The position numbers and the translations under genes were made by a program. The notes beneath the pieces are model-generated. The model ran no database searches, was not told where the DNA came from, and saw nothing but the letters and a program-made list of their open reading frames with translations. DNA of 38,287 nt from contig NZ_MCZK01000035.1 in assembly GCF_002875945.1 (NCBI RefSeq), positions 1 to 38,287 of the forward strand, written 5' to 3'. Positions within the stretch are counted from its first letter, which is position 1. The number at the start of each line of letters is the position of its first letter. Below, piece by piece: positions 15,806 to 24,656 of the stretch. The DNA is from Vibrio lentus. GTDB taxonomy: Bacteria; Pseudomonadota; Gammaproteobacteria; Enterobacterales; Vibrionaceae.

Positions 15806-18012
15806 AAATCAAACTCATCGAATAAGCGCTGTAACCCTGTCTCTTTTGTTGGCTGAACAACGACAGATGAATCTATCATTTCTTGTAATTTACGAGATGG
15901 ATTACTTAAAGTAACCTCCCTTAATACGCGATTTTTATTCTTCAAATCAATGACAGAAAATCCTAGACTAGAACCTAACGGTCGGATTAACGATCCATCT
16001 GGTATCTCATCATTTTGCATCAAATCGATCAAAGCTTTATATCTCTCGACTTTTGAAAAATGGAGCTTAAACCAACGTTGTGAGATTAGGTTTATCGACA
16101 AGTTCTTATTCAAGGACGAGTCTGATAACCTTGCCTCTTGTATCAATAAATCCTTCTGCATTTTTATCAATGAAGATTGATCTCCCTTGCAATAGGCACT
16201 CTTGGAACACCCGATACAATTTTCCTCAAAATCATTAAAGAATGTACACGGACTCTCCGTTAAGCTCTGAAGGCAAAGGCCGACTCCAGTATCTGCAGCA
16301 GCTCGTCCAACCAAATTAGTATACTCAGCAGCAGTTATTACGTTAACTTCAAATGACGGCCCACCATGTAAGTCAACAATCTGAGCATGCCGTTCTTCTT
16401 CTGTTTGATGGTTATAAACTGCATTTGATGTGACATTTTTACGCCCAGAAAACTCCGCAATAATCTCATCAGACAACCCAACCTCTTGGCACATGGTATT
16501 CATAAAATGACGCGGTTGATGGGCTGTCATAGAGAAGCTTTCATCGTAACCGGACTTCGTAAAGTACTCATGCAAAAGGTAATTATACATTGAGCTCAGG
16601 TTATACGGCTCGATCATAAAGACACTATTCGACAAAGATTTCCCTGAAGATGAATAAACCTGAGCTCCCGTAAAAACAAAAAGAGCTTGAGCTAAATGCA
16701 CAGAATTACCATTAAGATGCTGACGGTAAGGAAACTGCGGAACAACCCTCTTAACGTACCTAATAAAAGAACCTTGTAGTTGCTGCAGTGTTTGAGTGCC
16801 TCGCAACTCAACTGGAAGAGCCTTATCTATAGCAGTATTAGAGCTTGGATACTTACCTAGCTTTCTTTGCAAAAAAGATAACTTTTCTTCTAAGTTCAAT
16901 ATCCGATTTGGATCCATATGATAAGGAAAACCTTCAATATTTTGAATTTTCGACCTATTTCCTTGCTCAAACCTCTCATAAAACCCAAGTATTCCTCCAA
17001 GTTCCCATAAAGTCGTTGCTCGTTCTAAACATACAGGTTTACCCTTAACACTGTATTTACCTATGATTACTTTCAAGGGCGCTTGGGGGGCTTCAAAGAA
17101 TCGGCACAAAATTCTTGCTGGCTCGCATGCTTTATTGAAGAAGTTTAACGTTCTTCTCAACATTGGAGCCATTTGATTAAACATGTGTTTTTGCCAATTT
17201 GAAAATCCTTTTGAACCTTGCCAATCCAACATATATACAGTTGTCTTTACCCCATCTCCCCCTTTAACAGGCTTTGATTTTAGCTCCTGATTAGCTAGAT
17301 ACAGCTGCTCAGCGGCTGCTCGGTTTGGTGATGAAAAGCTGATAGAAAGCATTCCAGCAACAAACTGCCTTCTGATATCTGTATAGCAATCAATCGCCCC
17401 TTTTTCGTTCGGTATTATCTCGTTAAAGATCCGCCCCGCTGCCAATACAGATTTTTTGTCTGGCAATCGACTTTTACTACGACTAACCGCATTTTCTATA
17501 TTTTCCTTATAGTTCACATTAGGAAGTCTAAGACTTGGGGTGCAATGTTGTTCCTTTATCATCCACTCGAAACACCCTTTCATCATTGATTTGACTTTAT
17601 CTGAGAGTTTGGAAACTTTCTCAAGATTGAAAAAGTCTCCAACCAGCTTGGTGCTTATATCAGAAACTAATAATTTTTCATTCTCTAGGAATGAAAGTAT
17701 AAATCGAAAAGCAACAATCCAATTAGTGTTCGATTTAGGCTGACTTTCCCTCATCCCAAACTGCAATGCGACTGCCTTTAAATAATTCGAGTAATATTCA
17801 GACAAGTAATCATCATCACTAAATTTACTTGTTCGAGAAATTCGTTGGTCACCTATTTTTAAGGTATTAACAAATACAACAGCGAGATTCTCGAACACAA
17901 AGTATCTTCCCTCCCACTCAATAGCTCCATGCCGATCCTTCATAAACGTCAGAGGGATAGCTTTCTTCTGAGAGATAAAGTCTCGAATGTTACTTTCAAA
18001 ACGGTTGATCAT
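15802..18012 (-). CDS. gmtZ: Large tyrosine recombinase, GmtZ-like
   Basis: The C-terminal half of this 736-residue protein contains a tyrosine recombinase domain: an arginine box in SSPNRAAAEQLYL, the HxxR box in TAHQPRHFMN, and the nucleophile tyrosine in SNAVYNHQ. At the usual second His/Trp position it has GRKN, a noted variation. A cysteine cluster follows (CLQSLTESPC...CIGCSKSAYC), probably binding zinc. Proteins of this length fit the third recombinase-like gene of such modules. It is coupled by ATGA overlaps to both neighbours. It should act with the two upstream recombinases in excision and integration. The GMT name is from memory. Confidence 0.7.
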   Translation of the reverse strand: MINRFESNIRDFISQKKAIPLTFMKDRHGAIEWEGRYFVFENLAVVFVNTLKIGDQRISRTSKFSDDDYLSEYYSNYLKAVALQFGMRESQPKSNTNWIVAFRFILSFLENEKLLVSDISTKLVGDFFNLEKVSKLSDKVKSMMKGCFEWMIKEQHCTPSLRLPNVNYKENIENAVSRSKSRLPDKKSVLAAGRIFNEIIPNEKGAIDCYTDIRRQFVAGMLSISFSSPNRAAAEQLYLANQELKSKPVKGGDGVKTTVYMLDWQGSKGFSNWQKHMFNQMAPMLRRTLNFFNKACEPARILCRFFEAPQAPLKVIIGKYSVKGKPVCLERATTLWELGGILGFYERFEQGNRSKIQNIEGFPYHMDPNRILNLEEKLSFLQRKLGKYPSSNTAIDKALPVELRGTQTLQQLQGSFIRYVKRVVPQFPYRQHLNGNSVHLAQALFVFTGAQVYSSSGKSLSNSVFMIEPYNLSSMYNYLLHEYFTKSGYDESFSMTAHQPRHFMNTMCQEVGLSDEIIAEFSGRKNVTSNAVYNHQTEEERHAQIVDLHGGPSFEVNVITAAEYTNLVGRAAADTGVGLCLQSLTESPCTFFNDFEENCIGCSKSAYCKGDQSSLIKMQKDLLIQEARLSDSSLNKNLSINLISQRWFKLHFSKVERYKALIDLMQNDEIPDGSLIRPLGSSLGFSVIDLKNKNRVLREVTLSNPSRKLQEMIDSSVVVQPTKETGLQRLFDEFDL

Positions 18013-19649
18013 AATATATCCCCAATAGAAGCCTTAACGTCTTCGCATGCTTGTATAGTAGCCTTGATCGCTAAAATTCGATGGAATAAGGCCGACAGCA
18101 CCTTAGCTGGAACCCCTTGTTCTATTTGAGCATCATATCTTGCTTGTACGGATAAAAGCTGAGACAAGTGGTCTGCATCAACAAGAGGACGAAAAGAAGG
18201 GCAACCATAACAACCAGTGGGGGGAGCCTTTTCACATGTGAGACAAACCTTTAACTCTGCGCTTTTACCTAACTGGCCACTTTCACTTTCAATTGCAATC
18301 TCATTGTTATCTATCGAAGACGTAATGTTTCCACTAAATGCATCAGCTAAAAAAGTATAATTAGATAAGTGAGAATCAATTTTCGCTCGAATCTCATCCG
18401 CCATGTCAATGTAAACTGAAGCTGCCTTAGGAGTATTACCTAGTGAAACCGCTATCTCATTTCGAGATAATCCATCTACTACCATTTTTACTGCTCGTGT
18501 ATGCCTCAGACGATTATTGCCCAATGAAAAGGAACCTTGTGGAGCACGATCACTGCCTACATTGAGTAGTTTAAAAAACCGCCTAACCCTACCCTCTAAA
18601 GCTTCCGGTACATATACAAAGCCCTTACCATCTGTTGAAAACGATTCTATAAGGGTGCGGTTATCATAAATATATTCTTTAAAGTCAGTGCTATACATTG
18701 CTGTTGTTGGAATTAAAGGCAAACATGAAAATACTTGACTGAATTCCTCCTTAGACAAAGAATATCCTTGTCGCTCAAAGAGCTCTCTCATAAATTTTTG
18801 GTATTTTGAAAGGTAATTGGATAACTCAAATAGAAATCGGCCAGTAATCCTAATCGAACTGATTTCAAAACTACGCCTAAACAGATCTTCGTGCTGTTTT
18901 GCTGACGGTACTCTAACTGAAATTTCCGACTCACTAACGTCATCATTTATCCTCAAAGGCATAGTGACTCTCAGTTCTTCACCATCAATAAAGTCATCGA
19001 CCCTAAGTTCAAAATCACCTACTTTTAATAAAACAACTTGCGCTAAGCGCTTTTGATAGAGCTGTTGAAATCGAGCCGTAATAAATACTGAGAGTTCAGA
19101 TACTTGTGAATCCGAATGAAAAATAGCACTTGAATACTCATTCATTTTTATAGCGAAATCTGTAAACTCGTAATCAGTAAGAGCACCTTTGTCAGGGTCA
19201 AAAACCTTACGCGAATCATTACCAAAAGACTTATCTTTTAAGATCGTTAATAGTGGCTCATACTTATTATCAAAAGCAGCTAGCCTTTCTATTATCTTCT
19301 TAACTCGCTTCTTATAACTTAACGATAAATTGAAGAAAGCCGACTCAACATCCCCTACTCTTAGGCTACTTGCATTCAATTTCTTGATAGCTACGATTTT
19401 CCCCCTCACCGTAGATATCTTTCCGTAGGTGGCTTCTTGAGCTAAGCAATATCTGATAGCTAAGTTATCATCTACGTTAAGAAATAACTGATCTACCCAG
19501 CTCAATGAGGTATGACGACCTATCGCTAGTTCCCAAGAATTATCAAACATATTGAACGGCACGTTTTCGTAGGATGTAAACTCAGCTTTCCTTGCATATT
19601 CCCTTTTTAAATCTTCTAGATTGATTGCGAGAGAATGATTAAGAGTCAT
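18009..19649 (-). CDS. gmtY: Tyrosine recombinase with C-terminal cysteine cluster, GmtY-like
   Basis: This 546-residue protein has a recombinase core in its central and C-terminal part: the arginine box near QKRLAQVVLLKVGD, RLRHTRAV in place of the usual HxLRHT (the first His is missing), and the tyrosine in KAASVYIDMAD after LGNT, where the common LGH is changed. A cysteine cluster CLTCEKAPPTGCYGC near residue 490 probably binds zinc. The replaced histidines may mean reduced or altered catalysis. It overlaps the upstream integrase by 11 bases and the next gene by four. I assign GmtY because it is contiguous with the GmtZ and GmtX candidates; the 420-residue gene could instead be GmtY. Confidence 0.55.
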   Translation of the reverse strand: MTLNHSLAINLEDLKREYARKAEFTSYENVPFNMFDNSWELAIGRHTSLSWVDQLFLNVDDNLAIRYCLAQEATYGKISTVRGKIVAIKKLNASSLRVGDVESAFFNLSLSYKKRVKKIIERLAAFDNKYEPLLTILKDKSFGNDSRKVFDPDKGALTDYEFTDFAIKMNEYSSAIFHSDSQVSELSVFITARFQQLYQKRLAQVVLLKVGDFELRVDDFIDGEELRVTMPLRINDDVSESEISVRVPSAKQHEDLFRRSFEISSIRITGRFLFELSNYLSKYQKFMRELFERQGYSLSKEEFSQVFSCLPLIPTTAMYSTDFKEYIYDNRTLIESFSTDGKGFVYVPEALEGRVRRFFKLLNVGSDRAPQGSFSLGNNRLRHTRAVKMVVDGLSRNEIAVSLGNTPKAASVYIDMADEIRAKIDSHLSNYTFLADAFSGNITSSIDNNEIAIESESGQLGKSAELKVCLTCEKAPPTGCYGCPSFRPLVDADHLSQLLSVQARYDAQIEQGVPAKVLSALFHRILAIKATIQACEDVKASIGDIL

Positions 19650-20901
19650 GGCTAATTACCGACAATAGTTTTTCTTGCAATTGATGCTGATATTCTTGTG
19701 CTTTTTTGATGATTTTATATCTGTTGTATAGCGCTGGCATCTGACTGTTTTCCGACCACCCCATTTGATACTTACGCACTTTCTCAAGGTAATCAGGTGA
19801 AACACTCTCATCCCCATCTTTGATATCATCTAATAATTCATTCCATTTGTGTCTAAGTTTATGAGGCGTAACTTGAAAACCAATGACCTCTGACAACCTT
19901 CTCAAAATATAATTCACAGACGAAATTGATAACGGATCCCCACTTTCTCCTTGTGTTGCCATTTCTGAGATAAAAACAAACTCGTGACGTTCTGCGCCAA
20001 TATATGTTTTCCGTTTGTTTGCAATGTAACTTTTCAACTCCAACATCGTTTCTTTATCTACATATGCGGTGTGTTCTCGAGTCTTCTGACTAGGTTTATC
20101 TTTCCTTGGGTCAGTCAAATCATTAGGTGTTCTTCGTACATAAATTTTTGTACATGTACCTGTGAAATCACAATCTGATATTTTCAACTTTAGAATTGCT
20201 CCCTTTCTCTCACCGACTTGAGCTAGGAGAAGAACTATCAACGCATTACGCCACTGAGAGTGCTTAAAAGGATTATTGGGATGATTTGGTTGAATGATAT
20301 CTAATAGTTTGTAGAAAGCCTTATCTGGAATGACAGATATTTCAGGATCACCATTCAATGTCCGAAGCTCCGTATCACGTCGAATACCAAGCAATATGAC
20401 CGACTTCATATCAGAAAAGCGTTTTTCGATATAAGTTGGTACGTGTCCAGTACTGTGGTGCTCTAGGTATAGATACTCAAGAAAAGCAAGAGACCGGCGA
20501 ATACGATTATTTGTCGTTGGAGGGACTACAATCGACGAAACCGTCTTAGTGGAATGAATAAGGTTATTAATCGCCTTGTTTGATAACCGGAAAGTAGCAA
20601 CTTCTTTATGATCAGTTATGCCTTTGAAAGTAAACTTCGTACTTTGAGTAAAGCGTCTAACTTCTTCTGCCTGCAGCATCTCACCTGTAGATATTCGTTG
20701 TTCAATATCAATACCCTCATGATCTAACCACTCAAAGAAAAACCTTAAATCATGTGCGACTGATATTTGAGTGTTGATAGCGTCATTCCCGTAACTTTGA
20801 TACAGATGATTACAAAGGGAGTAATCTGGAAGGTAACTACTATTAACAAGGGATACTCGGGTTTTCCCCCCTATTTGATATATATGGAGTTTTACTTGCA
20901 T
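19639..20901 (-). CDS. Site-specific tyrosine recombinase, first gene of the island's recombination operon
   Basis: This 420-residue integrase has the complete core: arginine in VGERKGAILKLK, HKLRH in TPHKLRHKWNE, a Trp in MGWSENSQ at the second His/Trp position, and the nucleophile in ALYNRYK. An N-terminal SAM-like DNA-binding domain (about 60-180) precedes it. AAAGGCAG sits just ahead of the ATG. It is the first gene in the operon and starts 157 bases inside the right island end, the usual place for an integrase gene beside its attachment site. It probably performs the strand exchange with help from the two larger recombinases. Confidence 0.88.
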   Translation of the reverse strand: MQVKLHIYQIGGKTRVSLVNSSYLPDYSLCNHLYQSYGNDAINTQISVAHDLRFFFEWLDHEGIDIEQRISTGEMLQAEEVRRFTQSTKFTFKGITDHKEVATFRLSNKAINNLIHSTKTVSSIVVPPTTNNRIRRSLAFLEYLYLEHHSTGHVPTYIEKRFSDMKSVILLGIRRDTELRTLNGDPEISVIPDKAFYKLLDIIQPNHPNNPFKHSQWRNALIVLLLAQVGERKGAILKLKISDCDFTGTCTKIYVRRTPNDLTDPRKDKPSQKTREHTAYVDKETMLELKSYIANKRKTYIGAERHEFVFISEMATQGESGDPLSISSVNYILRRLSEVIGFQVTPHKLRHKWNELLDDIKDGDESVSPDYLEKVRKYQMGWSENSQMPALYNRYKIIKKAQEYQHQLQEKLLSVISHDS

Positions 20902-20931
20902 AATCTGCCTTTACAAAAAAAGTTTATACAC

Positions 20932-20982
20932 ATTAACTACTAGTACAGTTAGTCAGTAAAAACCAGTTAATGATATTAACTA
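20932..20982. repeat. Cluster of TAGTTAAT-type half-sites near the right end
   Basis: ATTAACTA occurs at 20932-20939 and 20975-20982, with the opposite orientation CAGTTA at 20946 and 20964. Together they make the dyads TAACT-N8-AGTTA (20934-20951) and GTTAAT-GAT-ATTAAC (20966-20980). They lie between the integrase start and the island end, so they may be recombinase arm sites or an operator. The rest of the gene-free stretch 20902-21058 is A/T-rich with nothing else recognisable. Confidence 0.5.
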
Positions 20983-21038
20983 TCACTAAATGATTAAAGC
21001 ATTGATACTTAATAGTTTAATGAAAATAATGTATTTAC

Positions 21039-21063
21039 AGATTAAAGATTACACTTAATTACC
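21039..21063 (-). repeat. Right island end (attR): terminal inverted repeat plus target repeat
   Basis: On the minus strand: GGTAA (21059-21063) then TTAAGTGTAATCTTTAATCT (21039-21058). The latter matches the left end in 16 of 20 positions. Confidence 0.8.
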
Positions 21064-21096
21064 TGACGACCAACTTATGACGACTTTCTTTTTCAT
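21059..21096 (-). pseudogene. Severed 5' end of the ATP-pyrophosphatase gene
   Basis: The minus strand from ATG at 21096 reads MKKKVVISWSSG, then runs into island DNA and stops (Asn, TAA). Fused at GGTAA to the piece at 1743-2375 it gives SSGKDSTLTLERLL, the nucleotide-binding loop of the family, and a 221-residue protein. This proves that the native order was btuB, ATPase, murI and fixes the insertion point. Confidence 0.9.
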
Positions 21097-21110
21097 TGAT
21101 ATACCCAATA

Positions 21111-21136
21111 AGAAAAAACCGCCCGGAGGCGGTTTA
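21111..21136 (-). terminator. Terminator of btuB
   Basis: On the minus strand AACCGCC-TCCG-GGCGGTT is followed by TTTTCTT, nine bases downstream of the btuB stop. Confidence 0.85.
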
Positions 21137-21144
21137 GATGTAAA

Positions 21145-22965
21145 TTAGAATTGGTAAGCTAGATTCGCAAAGTACCTACGCTCAGGAGCATTATATCCTA
21201 GCGTTGTTTGGTATTTTTCATTCGTCAGGTTATCAACTCGACCACGAACAACCAACTCAGGAGAAATCCAATACCCTACAGAAACATCCCACAAGCTCAC
21301 TGATGGCAAAATATTATCTGGATCGGTTGTTTCTTTTGGATTACCCGCTCTATCACCCGTGTATGTATAAGTCAGGTTCACATCAAAATCTTCATATGAA
21401 GCATCCATCAACCACTTATAGTTTTCATCAGCACGCTTCGCTAATTTGTTGCCCGCAGAGTCTTTATGATCTTTAAACTCAGCAACAACTGTGTGATGGA
21501 TAAACCACGTGTCAAAATTACCTGTAATTTCTAAACCTTTAAGTTTTGCATCTACGTTTTGAGGATACCAAAATGGGCTACCTTCATACCAAATGATTAA
21601 GTTATCGACTTCATTATCGTATGCAGTCACATCCAGCTTGAATAAATCGAATTCACCGGTGTATCCAATTTCGCGATTTTCGGCTTCTTCAGGCTTTAGG
21701 TCTGAGTTTGTTGTCAGATCAGAATAGCTCGGAGCTTTAAATGATGTACCAGCTGCAGCTCTTAACGAGTGTTTCTCCGTTAGGTAATAGCGAGTACCTA
21801 AAGACCAAGTCGTATGATTGTCGTATGTATCGTGTTTATCGTTACGCACACTACCTACGATTTGAATATCACCGAATCTAAGTTCAGACGAAGCGTAAAC
21901 ACCCGTAGTATCGCGAGACTCACCAGCTAAAGCATCAGGAGATCCATATGACAAAGCATCATCATCAAGCTTTTCTCTACGCCAATCTGCGCCAGCACCA
22001 ACAGAAACGTTCTCGTTGATGTAATACTGATTTAAGAACTGTAAGTTCGTTAGGTCTATTTTCTTTTTAGTACCAGCATTATCTTTACCCTGAGCTTGTG
22101 AATAGTCTAGGTTCTCGATCGCTTGTTGATTCGCCCTAAGAGTCGAGCTTAAGTTATCACCTTTATAATCAAGAGCAGCTGTAACACTCAGATTCTCAGA
22201 GTAGCCATAGTTCTTACCACCAGAATCGTACTCAGTTAAACTATCGAACCAGCGAACTGAAGCACTACCTGAAAAGGCCTCATTAATAGGTTGAGAATAC
22301 GATACAAAAAGATTTTGGCTTTCATACCCATAATTAAGTCCAGTAGCAGGATCTTTGATATCGTAACCTTCAGTCTCATCAAAACCACCAGCGAGCTTTA
22401 ATGTTCCGCCATTAGACAAATTACGGGTCGTTGAAAAGTTAGCTTCCTTTTGAGCGTCACTACCAGCTCCAACGGAAATCATTGTCGATTCAGTTGAACT
22501 ACCAGAGGCTGTAATAACATTAATTACACCCGCTACAGCATCAGAACCATAAAGAGCTCCGCCAGAACCACGAATCACTTCAACTCTCTCAATAATGCCT
22601 ACTGGGATATGATTAAAATTAATACCGCCAGCAGCAGAGTCAATACGGACACCATCAACTAGAAACAATACTTGATCACTATTGTAGCCGCGCATAAAAA
22701 CAGATGCGCTATGTCCACGTCCGCCACTTTGAGAAACTTCAACGCCAGGTACTCGTTTCAATACATCCACTAGAGATTTAGCTTGGGTTTCTTCGATTTC
22801 TTGTTTAGAAACAACCGTTGTTGATGCAATAACATCACTTAAAGGCTGCTCAAAACGGTTAGCCGTAACCACCATGGTTTCGTCAGTAGATGCTTCTTGG
22901 GCGTGTAAATTGGAGATAGGTGAAAGCAGCGATGCTACAGCAACCGCTAAAAGGGATTTGTTCAT
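21145..22965 (-). CDS. btuB: Outer-membrane vitamin B12 receptor, TonB-dependent
   Basis: This 606-residue receptor carries corrinoids across the outer membrane, powered by TonB. Residues 1-22 are a signal peptide ending in NLHAQ, followed by the TonB box ETMVVTA. The plug domain (to about 145) contains VPGVEVSQSG, RGSGGALYGSDAVAGVIN and similar plug motifs. The rest is a 22-stranded barrel ending in aromatic YQF, the outer-membrane assembly signal. The length matches E. coli BtuB. A complete cobalamin riboswitch lies in its leader and AGGATC precedes the ATG, so expression should fall when B12 is plentiful. It is divergent from trmA, as in E. coli. Confidence 0.96.
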   Translation of the reverse strand: MNKSLLAVAVASLLSPISNLHAQEASTDETMVVTANRFEQPLSDVIASTTVVSKQEIEETQAKSLVDVLKRVPGVEVSQSGGRGHSASVFMRGYNSDQVLFLVDGVRIDSAAGGINFNHIPVGIIERVEVIRGSGGALYGSDAVAGVINVITASGSSTESTMISVGAGSDAQKEANFSTTRNLSNGGTLKLAGGFDETEGYDIKDPATGLNYGYESQNLFVSYSQPINEAFSGSASVRWFDSLTEYDSGGKNYGYSENLSVTAALDYKGDNLSSTLRANQQAIENLDYSQAQGKDNAGTKKKIDLTNLQFLNQYYINENVSVGAGADWRREKLDDDALSYGSPDALAGESRDTTGVYASSELRFGDIQIVGSVRNDKHDTYDNHTTWSLGTRYYLTEKHSLRAAAGTSFKAPSYSDLTTNSDLKPEEAENREIGYTGEFDLFKLDVTAYDNEVDNLIIWYEGSPFWYPQNVDAKLKGLEITGNFDTWFIHHTVVAEFKDHKDSAGNKLAKRADENYKWLMDASYEDFDVNLTYTYTGDRAGNPKETTDPDNILPSVSLWDVSVGYWISPELVVRGRVDNLTNEKYQTTLGYNAPERRYFANLAYQF

Positions 22966-23018
22966 GTTGTGATCCTAAATCGCGTAAATTCCTACCAAAC
23001 CACATTGTGTAGTTTAGC

Positions 23019-23203
23019 TACTGGCAGGTATTCGGACTTAAGAGCACAACCTTATGGTTTACCTCATATTCGACTTCCCACAAAAAGCTATTTGCAGTGT
23101 CTTATGAATATTCGTTCTCTTTTACCGCTGCGCGTCAGTTCTGGATTCACACCAGATTCCCTCTTCAGCCATCTATACATCCAAATGGCACCAGCTTGCG
23201 GGA
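23019..23203 (-). promoter_or_regulatory. Cobalamin riboswitch of btuB
   Basis: On the minus strand: GGTGCCATTTGG, then GAGGGAATCTGGTGTGAATC, CCAGAACTGACGCGCAGCGG, TGGGAAGTCG, and the B12-box-like AAGTCCGAATACCTGCCAG. This order of conserved blocks is that of the AdoCbl riboswitch. The element ends about 55 bases before the btuB ATG. Confidence 0.95.
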
Positions 23204-23204
23204 G

Positions 23205-23233
23205 ATAGTATTAACCTATGAATCATTTGTCTA
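23205..23233 (-). promoter_or_regulatory. Probable btuB promoter
   Basis: TAGACA (23228-23233) and TACTAT (23205-23210) are 17 bases apart on the minus strand, immediately upstream of the riboswitch, so transcripts would begin at its 5' edge. Confidence 0.45.
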
Positions 23234-23294
23234 GTCTAAGATAGTTATAAGCTATAGTTTTCATGCTCGATTTACATTGAATGGCTCTCAACAC

Positions 23295-23322
23295 TGGACA
23301 AGCGCCTGTGATTGAATAAAAT
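23295..23322 (+). promoter_or_regulatory. Probable trmA promoter
   Basis: TGGACA (23295-23300) and TAAAAT (23317-23322), 16 bases apart. Transcription would start near 23330, downstream of the alternative ATG at 23312, which supports the start at 23366. Confidence 0.4.
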
Positions 23323-23365
23323 CTGCGCTCTTGATTTAAAAGCACGACAGCAAAAAGGCATAACA

Positions 23366-24475
23366 ATGGCGAATTTAGATGTAAACCCGCAACGCTACCA
23401 AGAACAACTAGCAGAAAAGACTGAGCGTCTTACTGAGATGTTCTCACAATACGATGTGCCTGAGTTGGAAGTGTATGAATCTCCAGAACAACACTACCGC
23501 ATGCGTGCTGAATTTCGCGTGTGGCATGAAGGTGACGATATGTATTACGTCATGTTCAATCAAGAGACCAAAGAAAAATACCGTGTAGACCAGTTCCCAG
23601 CGGCTAGTCGTCTTATCAACGACTTAATGCCTCTATTAACAGATGCAATGAAAGACAACCACTCACTACGCCACAAGCTATTCCAAGTAGATTTTCTTTC
23701 TACGTTGAGTGGTGAGATTTTGGTATCACTGCTTTACCACCGTCAATTGGGTGAGCAATGGATTCAAGATGCTAAAGCACTGAAACAGCAATTGAATGAT
23801 GAAGGTTTTAACCTAAACCTGATTGGTCGTGCGCGTAAGATGAAAATCGTCCTTGATCGTGACTACGTCATTGAAAAGCTAGACGTGAATGGTGACAGCT
23901 ACATCTACCAACAAGTAGAGAACAGCTTTACTCAACCAAACGGTAAAGTAGCAGAGAAAATGCTTGAGTGGGCTGTCGACTGTACCCAAGACAGCAAAGG
24001 TGACTTGCTAGAACTTTACTGTGGTAACGGTAACTTCTCATTAGCACTGGCACAAAACTTTGAGCGTGTACTAGCAACTGAACTAGCGAAGCCATCTGTT
24101 GAGTCTGCTCAATACAACATTGCGGCGAACAAGATTGATAATGTTCAGATCATTCGTATGTCTGCGGAAGATTTTACCGTAGCAATGGAAGGTAAGCGTG
24201 AATTCCGCCGCCTACAACAAGCAAACATCGATCTGAAAAGCTACAACTGCAACACTATCTTTGTTGATCCACCACGTTCAGGCATGGATGTTGATACTTG
24301 TAAGATGGTGCAAGGCTACGAGCGCATCATGTACATCTCTTGTAACCCTGAGACATTGAAAGAGAACCTAGACATTCTAAGCGAAACACACGACATCACT
24401 CGTTTTGCTCTATTTGACCAGTTCCCTTATACGCACCACATGGAGGCTGGAGTCTTCTTAGAGCGCATTAAATAA
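23366..24475 (+). CDS. trmA: tRNA (uracil-5-)-methyltransferase
   Basis: This enzyme makes m5U54 in the T-loop of tRNAs using SAM. From ATG at 23366 (preceded by AAAAAGG) the protein has 369 residues, close to the 366 of E. coli TrmA, and begins [12 protein letters not shown]. Motifs: [14 protein letters not shown] (SAM site), [10 protein letters not shown], and the catalytic Cys in YISCNPETL, with [11 protein letters not shown] at the end. The in-frame ATG 18 codons upstream adds non-conserved residues. The gene is divergent from btuB and followed by a terminator at 24627. Everything downstream of it here is accessory. Confidence 0.96.
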   Translation: MANLDVNPQRYQEQLAEKTERLTEMFSQYDVPELEVYESPEQHYRMRAEFRVWHEGDDMYYVMFNQETKEKYRVDQFPAASRLINDLMPLLTDAMKDNHSLRHKLFQVDFLSTLSGEILVSLLYHRQLGEQWIQDAKALKQQLNDEGFNLNLIGRARKMKIVLDRDYVIEKLDVNGDSYIYQQVENSFTQPNGKVAEKMLEWAVDCTQDSKGDLLELYCGNGNFSLALAQNFERVLATELAKPSVESAQYNIAANKIDNVQIIRMSAEDFTVAMEGKREFRRLQQANIDLKSYNCNTIFVDPPRSGMDVDTCKMVQGYERIMYISCNPETLKENLDILSETHDITRFALFDQFPYTHHMEAGVFLERIK

Positions 24476-24509
24476 GGGATAGTTACAAAACTTAATATCC
24501 AAGAAACCA

Positions 24510-24533
24510 CTCTGGGTACGGCTCTGGGTACGG
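24510..24533. repeat. Tandem 12-base repeat downstream of trmA
   Basis: CTCTGGGTACGG occurs twice head to tail, then GGACGATT. It lies between the trmA stop and its terminator. No function is seen. Confidence 0.5.
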
Positions 24534-24626
24534 GGACGATTTGAATGCTCAAGATCCTGAACTAATAAAGAGCCCTCTGCTTACAGATTAAAGCCCGAAA
24601 AAAAACAAAGTTAAGTGGGCATATAG

Positions 24627-24656
24627 AAGAGGCTGCCTTTGGGCAGCCTTCTTGAT
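24627..24656. terminator. Terminator after trmA
   Basis: AAGAGGCTGCC-TTTG-GGCAGCCTTCTT forms a stem of at least seven G/C-rich pairs with T-rich sequence after it; it could serve the convergent remnant too. Confidence 0.65.

Larger units (their letters stand above)
2371..21063. mobile_element. 18.7-kb genomic island (GMT-type) carrying defence genes
   Basis: The element is inserted in a PP-loop ATPase gene whose two halves lie at 1743-2375 and 21059-21096. Joining them at the shared TTACC restores the reading frame through the SSGKDS loop. Both outer edges carry TTACC (2371-2375 and 21059-21063). Just inside are 20-base ends that match 16 of 20 as inverted repeats. The recombination genes sit at the btuB-side end, transcribed inward. 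Cargo: a coiled-coil protein, Mrr, a type I restriction system with an M-FRG fusion, a winged-helix/helicase pair and an Xre regulator. The boundaries are read from sequence; the GMT name is recalled from protein family knowledge. Confidence 0.9.

Noticed and set aside
15386..20901. Recombinase-in-trio (RIT) element
   Set aside because: Protein sizes (420, 546, 736) and the fourth coiled-coil gene do not suit RIT elements, whose three recombinases are about 300-400 residues each.
23312..23365. Upstream ATG of trmA at 23312
   Set aside because: The extra residues are not TrmA-like, and a likely promoter overlaps that ATG; 23366 has a ribosome-binding site and gives the family length.
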